Below, one piece after another: positions 15,963 to 24,379 of a stretch of DNA of 64,000 nt. The notes under the pieces were generated by a model. The model worked only from the letters and a program-made list of their open reading frames with translations, had not been told where the DNA came from and ran no database searches. The translations under genes were made by a program, and so were the position numbers. Every line of letters begins with the position of its first letter. Positions within the stretch are counted from its first letter, which is position 1. Origin of the DNA: Rubellimicrobium aerolatum. Lineage in GTDB: Bacteria > Pseudomonadota > Alphaproteobacteria > Rhodobacterales > Rhodobacteraceae. The stretch spans positions 1 through 64,000 of the forward strand of contig NZ_JAGGJP010000005.1 of assembly GCF_017872975.1 (NCBI RefSeq), given 5' to 3'.

Positions 15963-16213
15963 GGACGCGTTCCCTTGTTGATGCGTTCGCCGATGCCGGC
16001 GCGGACCAGATGCGCCCGGTCGGGGCCGGGCCGCAAGCGGAAGCGGTCGGCCGGAGCAGGGCCGGAAGTCGGGCCAGGAGTCGGGCCGGGCGCGGCGGAG
16101 CGGTCTGACTTGTCGCGGATGACGGGGCCGGGTCGGCGCTCCGCGATGGCGGGGTCGAGCCTGGCCCCGGGCCGCCCCGTGGGACGGTGGGGCCCCCTGC
16201 CCCGTCGCCCGCC

Positions 16214-16450
16214 TCAGAACGCCTTGAAGGTCAGCGTGGTGAGGGAGCGCTCGATCTCGGGGATGTCGAGGAGTCGCTCGTTGATGAAGTGGCCGATGTC
16301 GGCCCCCTCGGGGACGTAGAGCTTCATCAGCAGGTCCCAGTCGCCGCTGGTCGAGTAGAGCTCCGAATGGATCTCCTTGAGGGCGATGGCCTCGGCCACG
16401 CGGTAGGTGGTGCCGGGGCGGCAGCGGATCTGGACGAAGACGGGCGACAT
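16214..16450 (-). CDS. stand-alone Lrp/AsnC ligand-binding (RAM) domain protein
   Basis: 78 residues consisting only of the alpha-beta RAM domain of Lrp/AsnC regulators ('FVQIRCRPGTTYRVAEAIA', 'SGDWDLLMKLYVPEG', 'IERSLTTLTFKAF'). The helix-turn-helix is absent. Such small proteins oligomerise and bind amino acids and may modulate full-length Lrp proteins. It is separate from the FucU gene by 251 bases of GC-rich DNA in which nothing was recognised. Too short to be obvious among longer overlapping frames, but the domain match is clear. Confidence 0.82.
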   Translation of the reverse strand: MSPVFVQIRCRPGTTYRVAEAIALKEIHSELYSTSGDWDLLMKLYVPEGADIGHFINERLLDIPEIERSLTTLTFKAF

Positions 16451-16527
16451 GGGGGCCTCTGCTCGGGCGGGGTGTCCGGCAGGGTGGCACGGCGGCAAGG
16501 TGGGCCGCAATCCCCGGGGCCGCCGGG

Positions 16528-17823
16528 TCAGCCGTGCTGGAGGAGGCGCGGGCCCGGTGCCGGGCCGTCCGCGCCCGGAGCGGCCGGCGGCTCGCCCGCG
16601 ATGCGGCTGTAGCGGCGCGCGAGTTCCGACAGGAGCGCCCGGGTCTCGGCGGCGGAGAGCACGGCCGGGGCGGCGGGGGACGGGGACGGGCGGGGCGGCG
16701 CGGGCTCGGCGAAGGAGGGGAGCGGCGGGCGGGCCGGAACGGAGGCGGGGCCCGGGGCCGCCATCGACAGGCGGAGCCGCCGCTCGGGCCGGGCGGCCTC
16801 CGGCGGCGGGGACGGGGGAAACCCGGCGCTCGGCGGCGGGATGGCGGGGGTCGCCGCGTCCGGCGCGGTGGCCCCCGTCCTGGATGGGGGGACGGGATCG
16901 GACGAGGGGAGCGTCGGTTCCGGGAGGCTCGGCTGGGCCGACCCGTCCACGGACGCCGGCGCGTGGGGCGGACCGGCCGGGCGGAGCGCCGCGACGGGGT
17001 GGTCCGACGGGGCCGTCTCCGGCGCCGGAACGGTCGGACGGATCGGATCGGCGGGGCGCGGAGCCTCGGCGGCGAGGGCCGGGAGATCGGGGCGAGGAGT
17101 TGCCCCGACGATGGCGGGCACGGCGATGGGCACGGCGATGGGCACGGCGGCGGGATCGTGCGGGATCGAAGCCTCCATGGTGGCGACAGGCCCGGGCCTT
17201 TCCTCCTGGGGAACCGTCTCGCCGGCCGTCGCGGCTTCGGGGATGCGGTCGATCAGAGCGATGGAGCCGGACAGGGCGGGGGCGGACTCGTCGGGGTGGG
17301 TCGCAGGCACGGCGGAGACCGTCGCGGCGGCGCGGGCGGGCATGGCGGTGGGCGCGGCCGGGCCGGCGGCCTTGCGATGGGACGCGGCGGGGACGGCGGA
17401 CAGGGCGACCTGGGCGAGCGTGCGGGGATCGGGGCGGCGGCCGAGGACGGCCTGGAGCGAGGGAAGGAGCGCGAACGCCTCCTCCAGCGCGTCGCCCCGG
17501 CGGTCGGAGAGCAGGATCGTCGCCAGCCGGGGGTTGCGCCAGTCGGCGAGGAGCGCGAGGTCGAGGGGCAGCGCCGCGCCCTGTCCTTCGCCGTGCCCGT
17601 CTTCGTCGTGCCAGTCTTCGCCGCGCCCGTCTTGCGTCAGGCCGGCGCGCGCGTCGCGCCCCTTCCCTTCGCCCAGCACGAGGAGGTCGATGCGGTTGCG
17701 GCGGGCGGCCTCCTTGGCGGGGCCGGACAGGGCGAAGGCCAGCACGTCGAAGCCCGCCGGCATGAGGGCCGTGGCGACCTGCGCGCGCAGCGATGAATCT
17801 CCTTCGACGATCAGGACCTGCAT
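16528..17823 (-). CDS. degenerate receiver-domain protein with long Pro/Ala-rich tail
   Basis: 431 residues. Residues 1-50 ('[20 protein letters not shown]', then '[32 protein letters not shown]') read like the first half of a response-regulator receiver domain, but the phospho-acceptor Asp at the end of strand 3 is replaced (LLVLGEG), and an Asp/Glu/His/Gly-rich insertion (about 52-75) follows before the domain resumes. From about residue 140 to 400 it is low-complexity Pro/Ala, including a [10 protein letters not shown] repeat. A short helical C-terminus ([19 protein letters not shown]) ends it. The start at MQVLIVEGD has AAAGGGGA eight bases upstream. Function unknown; it is oriented divergently from hisB. 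Confidence 0.7.
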   Translation of the reverse strand: MQVLIVEGDSSLRAQVATALMPAGFDVLAFALSGPAKEAARRNRIDLLVLGEGKGRDARAGLTQDGRGEDWHDEDGHGEGQGAALPLDLALLADWRNPRLATILLSDRRGDALEEAFALLPSLQAVLGRRPDPRTLAQVALSAVPAASHRKAAGPAAPTAMPARAAATVSAVPATHPDESAPALSGSIALIDRIPEAATAGETVPQEERPGPVATMEASIPHDPAAVPIAVPIAVPAIVGATPRPDLPALAAEAPRPADPIRPTVPAPETAPSDHPVAALRPAGPPHAPASVDGSAQPSLPEPTLPSSDPVPPSRTGATAPDAATPAIPPPSAGFPPSPPPEAARPERRLRLSMAAPGPASVPARPPLPSFAEPAPPRPSPSPAAPAVLSAAETRALLSELARRYSRIAGEPPAAPGADGPAPGPRLLQHG

Positions 17824-17980
17824 CCGATTCCCCTTTGCCTGCTGCCCGAATCCCACCTTGCCAGAAGATGCTTAAGGACCGGTGAATCGCCGGGCCGCCC
17901 GGCGCGGATCCGAGCGGCGGCCTTGACGGACGGGCGGGCGCGGGCCATGCGGGCGGCGCGACAGGGCGGAGACCAGGACC

Positions 17981-18568
17981 ATGCGGCAGGCCACCATCGC
18001 GCGGCAAACGCGCGAGACCGACATCACCGTGACGCTGGACCTCGACGGGACCGGGCGCTCGGACTGCGCGACGGGCGTGGGGTTCTTCGACCACATGCTC
18101 GACCAACTGGCGAAGCATTCGCTGATCGACCTCCACGTGCGGGCCAAGGGCGACCTCCACATCGACGACCACCACACGGTCGAGGACGTGGGCATCGCGG
18201 TCGGGCAGGCCCTTCGCGAGGCCTTGGGCGACAAGCGGGGCATCCGCCGCTACGGGCACTTCGCGCTGGTGATGGACGACGCCAGGGTCGAGGCGGCGCT
18301 GGACCTGTCGGCGCGGCCCTGGCTGGCGTTCGAGGTGGGCTTCCCGACGCAGAAGATCGGCACCTTCGACACCGAGCTGGTGCGCGAGTTCTTCCAGGCG
18401 CTGTCCACCCACGGCGGCATCACCCTGCACGTCGACAAGGTGCGCGGGCTGAACAGCCACCACGTCGCGGAAGCCGCCTTCAAGGCCGTCGCCAAGGCGC
18501 TGCGGATGGCGGTGGAGCCCGACCCGCGCGCGGGGGACGCCCTGCCCTCCACCAAGGGCGCGCTATGA
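17981..18568 (+). CDS. hisB: imidazoleglycerol-phosphate dehydratase
   Basis: 195-residue monofunctional HisB, the normal length when no phosphatase domain is fused. Metal-binding motifs are visible: 'FFDHMLDQL' near residue 36-44, '[12 protein letters not shown]' near 62-73 and the C-terminal '[12 protein letters not shown]'. It dehydrates imidazole glycerol phosphate to imidazole acetol phosphate using Mn. It is the first his gene in this cluster; hisH overlaps its stop by ATGA. The promoter should be within the 157-base spacer 17824-17980, shared with the divergent receiver-like gene. Confidence 0.97.
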   Translation: MRQATIARQTRETDITVTLDLDGTGRSDCATGVGFFDHMLDQLAKHSLIDLHVRAKGDLHIDDHHTVEDVGIAVGQALREALGDKRGIRRYGHFALVMDDARVEAALDLSARPWLAFEVGFPTQKIGTFDTELVREFFQALSTHGGITLHVDKVRGLNSHHVAEAAFKAVAKALRMAVEPDPRAGDALPSTKGAL

Positions 18569-19194
18569 CGACCGCGCTAATCGACATCGGGGTGGGCAAC
18601 CTCCACTCCGCCGAGAAGGCCTTCGTGCGGATGGCGGAGGGGGCGACGGTCGTCGTGACGGCCGACCCCGAGGTGGTGCGCCGGGCCGACCGCATCGTGC
18701 TGCCGGGCGACGGGGCCTTCCCGCATTGCCGCCGGGCGCTGGCCGCCGCCGGGGGGCTGGAGGAGGCGGTGCTGGAGGCGGTGCGGGCGGGCAAGCCGCT
18801 GCTGGGCATCTGCGTGGGGATGCAGCTTCTCGCCACCGTGGGGCACGAGTTCGAGACGGTGCAGGGGCTGGGGCTGATCCCCGGCGAGGTGGCGCGGATC
18901 GCGCCCACGGACCCGGCGCTGAAGGTGCCGCACATGGGCTGGAACGACCTGATCGTGACGGGCGGCGGGCATCCGGTGCTGGAGGGGGTGGCGACGGGGG
19001 ACCACGCCTATTTCGTGCATTCCTGGCAGATGCGGGTCGCGGACCCGGCGCATCGGCTGGCCCATGTGGACTACGGCGGCGAGGTGACCGCCATCGTCGG
19101 GCGCGACACCGTGGTGGCGACGCAGTTCCACCCGGAGAAGAGTCAGGCGACCGGGCTGCGGATCATCGGCAACTTCCTGCGGTGGAGGCCGTAG
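18565..19194 (+). CDS. hisH: imidazole glycerol phosphate synthase, glutamine amidotransferase subunit
   Basis: 209-residue class I glutaminase. Nucleophile C83 in GICVGMQLL, with H189 and E191 in QFHPEKS completing the triad. It releases ammonia from glutamine and passes it to HisF. The ATG overlaps the hisB stop (ATGA). Its partner hisF lies 2.4 kb downstream beyond an inverted hydrolase gene, hisA and a small gene. Confidence 0.97.
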   Translation: MTTALIDIGVGNLHSAEKAFVRMAEGATVVVTADPEVVRRADRIVLPGDGAFPHCRRALAAAGGLEEAVLEAVRAGKPLLGICVGMQLLATVGHEFETVQGLGLIPGEVARIAPTDPALKVPHMGWNDLIVTGGGHPVLEGVATGDHAYFVHSWQMRVADPAHRLAHVDYGGEVTAIVGRDTVVATQFHPEKSQATGLRIIGNFLRWRP

Positions 19195-19223
19195 GGGCGC
19201 GGGCGGCCGGTCCCGGCGGAACG

Positions 19224-19318
19224 GTCGGATGGTGGTGTGGAACCCCATCCGACGCCGGCGGGAACAGGCGGGTTCGGAATCCAAGCGGGCGTAGGACGGG
19301 CTGAAGCCCGCCCTACGC
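19224..19318. repeat. two REP-like palindromes in tandem
   Basis: First hairpin at 19224-19253: GTCGGATGG ... CCATCCGAC, a perfect 9-bp stem. Second at 19289-19318: GCGTAGG and CCTACGC outside, CGGGCT/AGCCCG inside, one mismatch and a 2-base turn. The second matches the unit at 22750-22772. They stand between hisH and the inverted hydrolase gene. Confidence 0.65.
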
Positions 19319-19367
19319 GGCCGGGCCGGTTGCGCGCGAACCGCCTCGCGGCGGGCCGCCCTGGCGA

Positions 19368-19402
19368 CTGCCCATCAACTTGGCCCAAATACGCAAGCGA
19401 CG
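19368..19402. repeat. intergenic repeat, family B (copy 1)
   Basis: Contains CCATCAACTTGGCCCAAATA followed by CGCAAGCGACG. The same 31 bases occur without a mismatch at 52015-52053, and a shorter copy is at 31715-31743. CGC-AA-GCG adds a small palindrome. Function unknown. Confidence 0.8.
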
Positions 19403-19445
19403 GGTCCCCAAAGGCCACCCGGCGCAGGATCATCGCCCGGGTCCG

Positions 19446-20258
19446 TCACGCCAGGAAGTCGAGGAGGTCCTGCGTCGCCCGCTCGGCGTGGGTGGCGAGG
19501 AAGCCGTGAGGGGCGCCGTCGTACTCGATCAGGCGAGCCTGCGGGATCATCCGGGCCGCCGCGCGGCCGGTGGGATCGATGGGCACGATGGCGTCGGAGG
19601 TGCCGTGGATCACCAGCGTCGGCAGGTCGAAGGCGGCCAGGTCGGGGCGGAAGTCCTCCTGCCAGGCGTCGATGCAGTTCACCGTGGCCTTGACGCTGGC
19701 GAGGAGCGCCATGTGGAGCGACCAGTGGAGGACGCCCTCGCTGGTGCCGGACAGGAGGCCCTGGCCGTAGAAGTTGCGGAAGAAGCCCTTCAGGAACTCG
19801 GGGCGGTCCTTGAGGATCTGCTCCTGCATCCCCTGGAGCATCTCCTTGGGCGCGCCGTCCGGGTTGTCGGGGGCCTGCACCAGATAGGGCGCGATGGAGC
19901 CGAGGAGCGCGGCCTTGCGGACGCCCCTTCCCTGATGGCGGCTCATGTAGCGGGCGACCTCGCCGCCGCCCATGGAGAAGCCGACGAGGGCGGCGTCCTG
20001 AAGGCCGAGGGCGTCGATGACGGCCGCGAGGTCGTCGGAGAGGGTGTCGTAATCGTAGCCGGTCCACGGCTGCTCGCTGCGCCCGAAGCCGCGCCGGTCG
20101 TAGGCGATCACGCGATGGCCGGCGCGGGCGAGGTGGTAGGCCTGATGCTCCCAGGAGTCGGCGTTGAGCGGCCAGCCGTGGATCAGCACCACGGGGCGGC
20201 CCGAGCCCCAGTCCTTGACGTAAAGGGCGGTGCCGTCGGCGGCCTCGATGCGGGGCAT
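19446..20258 (-). CDS. alpha/beta hydrolase, non-haem chloroperoxidase-like
   Basis: 270 residues, standard length for bacterial co-factor-free haloperoxidases/esterases. Oxyanion motif HGWP at 27-30, nucleophile S95 in GFSMGGGE, acid D222 in SDAIVP and base H251 in GAPHGF. AAGGAGAA lies just upstream of the ATG. Substrate unknown; perhydrolase or ester hydrolase activity is typical for the family. It is encoded on the minus strand in the middle of the plus-strand histidine cluster, flanked by repeat units on its 3' side, which suggests insertion into an older his operon. Confidence 0.9.
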   Translation of the reverse strand: MPRIEAADGTALYVKDWGSGRPVVLIHGWPLNADSWEHQAYHLARAGHRVIAYDRRGFGRSEQPWTGYDYDTLSDDLAAVIDALGLQDAALVGFSMGGGEVARYMSRHQGRGVRKAALLGSIAPYLVQAPDNPDGAPKEMLQGMQEQILKDRPEFLKGFFRNFYGQGLLSGTSEGVLHWSLHMALLASVKATVNCIDAWQEDFRPDLAAFDLPTLVIHGTSDAIVPIDPTGRAAARMIPQARLIEYDGAPHGFLATHAERATQDLLDFLA

Positions 20259-20386
20259 GGGGTTCTCCTTGGGATGCGGACGGCGTTTGAACGTCCGTCG
20301 AAGCGGGCTGTTCCGGGGGCCCCGGATTGAACTCCGCGCGCCCCCGTGCGAAGGGGAAGCCCTCCCCAAGGCAGCCCGAGTCCCCG

Positions 20387-21106
20387 ATGATCCTGTATCC
20401 CGCCATCGACCTGAAGGACGGCCAGGCCGTGCGTCTCCTGCGCGGCGAGATGTCGGCGGCGACCGTGTTCAACGACGATCCGGCGGCCCAAGGGAAGGCC
20501 TTCGTGGAGGCCGGGGCGCGGTGGCTGCACCTCGTGGACCTCGACGGGGCCTTCGCGGGGGAGCCGCGCAACGCGAAGGCCGTGGAGGCGATCCTGGCGG
20601 CCTGCGCGGTGCCGGCGCAGCTCGGCGGCGGCATCCGCGACCGGGCGACGGTGGAGCGGTGGCTGGGCGCGGGGCTCGCGCGCGTGATCCTGGGGACGGC
20701 GGCGGTCGAGGACCCGGCTTTCGTGCGCGAGGTGGCGCGGACCTATCCGGGGCAGGTCGCGGTGGGGATCGACGCGCGGGAGAGCCGGGTCGCCACGCGC
20801 GGCTGGGCGGCGGAGACCGAGGCGACGGTGACGGATCTCGCCCGCGCCTACGAGGACGCGGGCATCGCGGCGATCATCTACACCGACATCGCGCGGGACG
20901 GCGCCATGCAGGGGCCGAACGTCGAGGCGACGGCGGCGCTGGCGGAAGCCGTCTCGATCCCCGTCATCGCGAGCGGCGGGGTGTCGTCGCTGGACGACCT
21001 GAGGCGGCTGAAGGGGACGGGCGTCGTCGCGGGGGCGATCGTGGGTCGCGCGCTCTATGACGGGGCGGTGGACCTGCGCGCGGCGCTGGAGACGCTGGCG
21101 GACTGA
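20387..21106 (+). CDS. hisA: phosphoribosylformimino-AICAR phosphate isomerase (ProFAR isomerase)
   Basis: 239-residue (beta/alpha)8 barrel. Catalytic D8 in PAIDLKDG and D129 in GIDARES; phosphate-binding GGGIRD and ASGGVSS loops are intact. Catalyses the Amadori rearrangement of ProFAR to PRFAR, the substrate of HisFH. The start at MILYPAIDL was chosen over an in-frame upstream start because the family begins there. The stop overlaps the next gene's start (TGATG). Confidence 0.96.
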   Translation: MILYPAIDLKDGQAVRLLRGEMSAATVFNDDPAAQGKAFVEAGARWLHLVDLDGAFAGEPRNAKAVEAILAACAVPAQLGGGIRDRATVERWLGAGLARVILGTAAVEDPAFVREVARTYPGQVAVGIDARESRVATRGWAAETEATVTDLARAYEDAGIAAIIYTDIARDGAMQGPNVEATAALAEAVSIPVIASGGVSSLDDLRRLKGTGVVAGAIVGRALYDGAVDLRAALETLAD

Positions 21107-21555
21107 TGGCGCTGCGCTGGCAGGAGATCGTCGTCATCCCGGAGGTGGAGGAATCCGTCCTCTGCGACTGCTGCGGCCAGCCCGCGCGCAGCGCCGAGGG
21201 GCGGCTGGTGCACCGCGAGGAGCCCGTGGGCCGGTTCTCGGTCCGCTGGCGGCCCGGCGTGCCCGAGCATCCGGCGCGGCACACGCTGTTCCTGGGCGAC
21301 TGGACGCGCAAGGGCGGCATGGACGACGGGCCGGCGGTGGCGGTGGCCGAGTATCGGGGCGGCGAGAACCACGGCTTCGTGCTGCGGGACGACGCGGGCG
21401 TGCTGCTGAAGGCGCTCAAGCCCTGGCGGCCGCACTACATCCGGCGGGGGGAAGCGATCGGGCAGCCGCTGGGCGACGTGATCTTCGCGATGCTGGACGC
21501 GATCCACGTCAAGGACCCCCGGTTGCAGGAGATCCGGGGCTGGGCGGTGGCCTAG
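21106..21555 (+). CDS. conserved-looking hypothetical protein in the his operon
   Basis: 149 residues, not recognised. A CDCC cysteine cluster is at residues 20-23 (VLCDCCGQPARS), followed by basic and aromatic segments 'GRFSVRWRPGVPEHPARH', 'FLGDWTRKGG' and 'LKALKPWRPHYIRRGEAIG'. No signal peptide or membrane segment. It overlaps hisA by one base and precedes hisF by 38 bases, so it is co-transcribed with histidine genes. A role tied to histidine synthesis is possible only by association. Its codon usage is like its neighbours'. Confidence 0.75.
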   Translation: MALRWQEIVVIPEVEESVLCDCCGQPARSAEGRLVHREEPVGRFSVRWRPGVPEHPARHTLFLGDWTRKGGMDDGPAVAVAEYRGGENHGFVLRDDAGVLLKALKPWRPHYIRRGEAIGQPLGDVIFAMLDAIHVKDPRLQEIRGWAVA

Positions 21556-21593
21556 GACTGGCGTCCCACCCGGCGGCGCGCTAAACGCGCGCC

Positions 21594-22355
21594 ATGCTCA
21601 AGACCCGCATCATCCCCTGCCTGGACGTGGCCGACGGCCGCGTGGTGAAGGGCGTCAACTTCGTCGAGCTTCGCGACGCCGGCGACCCGGTGGAGGCGGC
21701 GCGCGCCTACGACGCGGCGGGGGCGGACGAGCTCTGCTTCCTCGACATCCACGCCACCCACGAGAACCGGGGCACGATGTTCGACCTCGTGACCCGCACG
21801 GCCGAGAGCTGCTTCATGCCGCTGACGGTGGGCGGCGGCGTCCGGACGCCCGAGGACGTGCGCGCGCTGCTGCTGGCGGGCGCGGACAAGGTGTCGTTCA
21901 ACTCCGCCGCCGTGGCGGACCCGGACGTGGTGGCGCGGGCGGCGGACCGCTTCGGCGCGCAGTGCATCGTCGTCGCCATCGACGCCAAGACCGTCGCGCC
22001 GGGGCGGTGGGAGATCTTCACCCATGGCGGCCGCAAGCCCACCGGCCTCGACGCGGTGGAGTTCGCCCGCACCGTCGCGGCCAAGGGCGCGGGGGAGATC
22101 CTGCTGACCTCCATGGACCGCGACGGCACGCGGGCGGGGTTCAACCTCCCCCTCACCCGCGCCATCGCCGACGCGGTGGAGATCCCCGTGATCGCGTCGG
22201 GGGGGGTCGGCACGCTCGACCACCTCGTGGAGGGCGTGACCGAGGGCCACGCGAGCGCGGTCCTCGCCGCCTCGATCTTCCACTTCGGCACCTACACCAT
22301 CCCCCAGGCCAAGGCGCACATGGCGGCGGCCGGCATCCCGGTCCGCCTCGCATGA
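21594..22355 (+). CDS. hisF: imidazole glycerol phosphate synthase, cyclase subunit
   Basis: 253-residue (beta/alpha)8 barrel, family-typical length. Catalytic D11 in PCLDVADG and D130 in VAIDAK, phosphate loops GGGVRTPED and ASGGVGTLD. Uses ammonia from HisH to cyclise PRFAR to IGP and AICAR. The stop overlaps the hisE start (ATGA). Confidence 0.97.
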   Translation: MLKTRIIPCLDVADGRVVKGVNFVELRDAGDPVEAARAYDAAGADELCFLDIHATHENRGTMFDLVTRTAESCFMPLTVGGGVRTPEDVRALLLAGADKVSFNSAAVADPDVVARAADRFGAQCIVVAIDAKTVAPGRWEIFTHGGRKPTGLDAVEFARTVAAKGAGEILLTSMDRDGTRAGFNLPLTRAIADAVEIPVIASGGVGTLDHLVEGVTEGHASAVLAASIFHFGTYTIPQAKAHMAAAGIPVRLA

Positions 22356-22672
22356 GCCTGGGCGAAGGAATCGGGCGCCTCGCCGCCACCATCGAATCGC
22401 GCAAGGGCGCGGACCCCGAGTCGTCCTGGACGGCCAGGCTGCTGTCGAAGGGGCCGGAAAAGGCCGCGCAGAAGTTCGGCGAGGAGGCCATCGAGGCCAT
22501 CGTCGAGGCGGTGAAGGGCGACCGGGAGAAGCTGATCGCCGAGGCGGCCGATGCGCTCTATCACCTCCTCGTCATGTGCGCGGCGCGCGACGTGACGCTG
22601 GCGGACGTCGAGGCCGAGCTGGAGCGGCGCGAAGGGCGGTCCGGGCTGGAGGAGAAGGCGGCGCGGGGCTGA
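22352..22672 (+). CDS. hisE: phosphoribosyl-ATP pyrophosphatase
   Basis: 106-residue all-alpha MazG-like enzyme. The signature '[21 protein letters not shown]' region carries the E-x-x-E motifs, followed by [12 protein letters not shown]. Hydrolyses PR-ATP to PR-AMP in the second step of histidine synthesis. Monofunctional; hisI is not adjacent and must be elsewhere. ATGA overlap with hisF. It ends the plus-strand cluster. Confidence 0.95.
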   Translation: MSLGEGIGRLAATIESRKGADPESSWTARLLSKGPEKAAQKFGEEAIEAIVEAVKGDREKLIAEAADALYHLLVMCAARDVTLADVEAELERREGRSGLEEKAARG

Positions 22673-22749
22673 GGCCGGGTCGGTCGTCGGGCGGGGCTCG
22701 CTCCGCCACGGAACCTCGGCCGGTGGCGCGGATCCGGCCGGCGGAGCCT

Positions 22750-22772
22750 GGCGGGCTGAAGCCCGCCCTACG
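22750..22772. repeat. REP-like palindrome
   Basis: GGCGGGCT-GA-AGCCCGCC followed by CTACG, nearly the same as the unit at 19289-19318. It lies in the 188-base spacer after hisE and may also act as a transcript-stabilising or terminating hairpin. Confidence 0.65.
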
Positions 22773-22860
22773 GGAGTCCCGCCGGACCTTGACGCGACCG
22801 ATGGGTGCCCGCGAACGGCCGCCACATTCCGGCCACAAACCGGGCGCAAGCTGACCCATG

Positions 22861-23292
22861 TCAGACCGGCAGCAGCCCGAGTCGCGGGATCTCGATGGCG
22901 GGGCAGCGGTCCTGCACGACCTTGACGCCCATTCCTTCCGCGCGCCCCGCCGCCGCGTCGTCGCGCACGCCGAGCTGCGTCCAGATCGCGAAGGGCCGTG
23001 GAGATAGGGCGAGCGCTTGGTCCGTCACCCCCGCCACCTCCTCGCTGCGGCGGAAGACATCGATCATGTCCACCGGCTCGCGGATTTCCGCCAACGAGCC
23101 GCGCACCTTTTCGCCCAGGAACTCCTGCCCCGCCAGCCCCGGGTTGACCGGGATCACGCGATAGCCTCTGCTCTGGAGATACCTCGCGACCCCGTGACTG
23201 GGCCGCGAGGGATTGGCCGAGAAGCCCACGACGGCGATGGTCCTCACCCGCGAGAGGACATCGCGCACGAGGTCGTCGGTGGCGTGGGCCAT
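22861..23292 (-). CDS. CoA-binding domain protein (YccU family)
   Basis: 143 residues, a single Rossmann-like CoA_binding_2 domain. 'IAVVGFSANPSRPSHGVARYL' is the nucleotide-binding first loop, and 'VPVNPG'-like IPVNPGLAGQ and 'QLGVRDDAAA' follow as in YccU. Such proteins bind CoA; the physiological role is unknown. The long open frame upstream was trimmed to MAHATDDLV because the upstream part overlaps a strong terminator and structured region. Confidence 0.85.
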   Translation of the reverse strand: MAHATDDLVRDVLSRVRTIAVVGFSANPSRPSHGVARYLQSRGYRVIPVNPGLAGQEFLGEKVRGSLAEIREPVDMIDVFRRSEEVAGVTDQALALSPRPFAIWTQLGVRDDAAAGRAEGMGVKVVQDRCPAIEIPRLGLLPV

Positions 23293-23307
23293 GGTCGGTC
23301 TCCGAAC

Positions 23308-23337
23308 AAAAAAACGCCCAGGCGGAAGGCCCGGGCG
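23308..23337 (-). terminator. rho-independent terminator (minus strand)
   Basis: On the minus strand CGCCC pairs with GGGCG, GGC pairs with GCC inside, closing a GC-rich hairpin immediately followed by seven T residues. It is the strongest intrinsic terminator in the window, and it stands 16 bases upstream of the CoA-binding gene start and about 130 bases after the rlmB stop. Confidence 0.85.
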
Positions 23338-23466
23338 CAAGGTGTGGAACGAGGGACAGTGAAGCGAAACGCACAGGTTCCGATGTGCGTCATGAACAAG
23401 ACGCGCGAGGGCCGCGCTTGTTCCCTGCCCCTTCACATTTCTTCGATCACGCTTTCGCGAGCGTGC
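23308..23466 (-). ncRNA. candidate structured small RNA or rlmB 3'-UTR RNA
   Basis: Between the rlmB stop and the terminator the DNA contains several perfect inverted repeats: CACGCT/AGCGTG (23448-23465, loop of 6), GAACAAG/CTTGTTC plus inner CGCG/CGCG with one bulge (23394-23423), ACGCACA/TGTGCGT (23369-23390, loop of 8), and a long-range pair GTGAAG (23359-23364) with CTTCAC (23431-23436) that would enclose the last two as a three-way junction. The T-tract fixes the minus strand as the transcript. It matches no RNA family I can name. Promoter not identified, so the 5' end is open. Confidence 0.45.
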
Positions 23467-24264
23467 TCAAGTGGCCGACGGGACTGACTCCGGCGAGGCT
23501 GCATAGAGCGCCACGGCCGCAGCGTTCGACACGTTGAGCGAACCGAAGCTACCCGCCGCGCCGATCCGAACCAGTTCGTCGCAGGTTGCCTGCGTCTTGT
23601 CGCGCAGGCCCGGCCCCTCGGCCCCCAGCACCAGCGCCACGGGCCGGTCGCGCCGCCCGTCCAGGGCCGCGCCGATGGTCCGTCCGCCCTCGCCCGCGAG
23701 GCCGAGAAGGAGGAAGCCCATCGCGCGCAGCTCCTCCATGGCGTCGGACAGGTTCTTGACGCGGATGTAGGGCTGCCGCTCCAGCGCGCCCGAGGCCGCC
23801 TTGGCGAGCGATCCGGTCTCGGGGGCGGCGTGCCGCTCCACCCCCACCACCGCGCGGGCGCCGAAGACCTCGGCCGAGCGCAGGATGGCGCCGACGTTGT
23901 GCGGGTCGGTCACGCGGTCGAGCAGCACGATCCGCGCCGGTCCCGGCCCGTCCGAAAGCGCGGCGTCGCGCAAGCTGCCCCAGTCGAGCGGCCTGGCCTC
24001 CAGCGCCGCGCCTTGGTGGACCGATTCGGGGTCGAGCGGGGCGGCGAAGCGGCGGGGGTCGCTGATCTCGGGCTCCAGGCCGCTGGCGGCCACGGCGTCG
24101 CCCAGCCTGTCGAGCGCGTTGGGCGTCACCACCAGCCGCAGCCGGGTCCGGCGCGGGTTGAGGAGCGCGTCGCGCACGGCATGGAGGCCGAAGAGCCAGA
24201 TCGTCTCCTGCGCCGAGGCGCGGCGGGCGCGCTCCTTGTCGATGACCCACAGGGGTTTCTTCAT
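23467..24264 (-). CDS. rlmB: 23S rRNA 2'-O-ribose methyltransferase, TrmH/SPOUT family
   Basis: 265 residues. An N-terminal SpoU substrate-binding domain (about 20-95) precedes the knotted SPOUT domain. The three SPOUT motifs are visible: 'LLDRVTDPHNVGAILRSAEVFG', 'LVLGAEGPGLR' and 'SFGSLNVSNAAAVALY'. It uses SAM to methylate a ribose, in RlmB the G2251 of 23S rRNA. TrmH-type tRNA methylation is the alternative. Located 114 bases from the divergent RMF-like gene and near tRNA-Tyr. Confidence 0.87.
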   Translation of the reverse strand: MKKPLWVIDKERARRASAQETIWLFGLHAVRDALLNPRRTRLRLVVTPNALDRLGDAVAASGLEPEISDPRRFAAPLDPESVHQGAALEARPLDWGSLRDAALSDGPGPARIVLLDRVTDPHNVGAILRSAEVFGARAVVGVERHAAPETGSLAKAASGALERQPYIRVKNLSDAMEELRAMGFLLLGLAGEGGRTIGAALDGRRDRPVALVLGAEGPGLRDKTQATCDELVRIGAAGSFGSLNVSNAAAVALYAASPESVPSAT

Positions 24265-24379
24265 GGGCGTCGCCTCCCTTGGCCTGTCCGGTCCTTGCCC
24301 CGCGACGGCGCGGCGCGCAATCCCTGTCGCTCCGGGCGGCGCGCGCTATCTGACGGAGCGACCGGACAGGAGGGCGGCG

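Noticed and set aside
22673-24300. dif/XerCD site at the proposed skew switch
   Set aside because: No sequence with the AT-rich dif palindrome was seen; the terminus idea rests on skew only.
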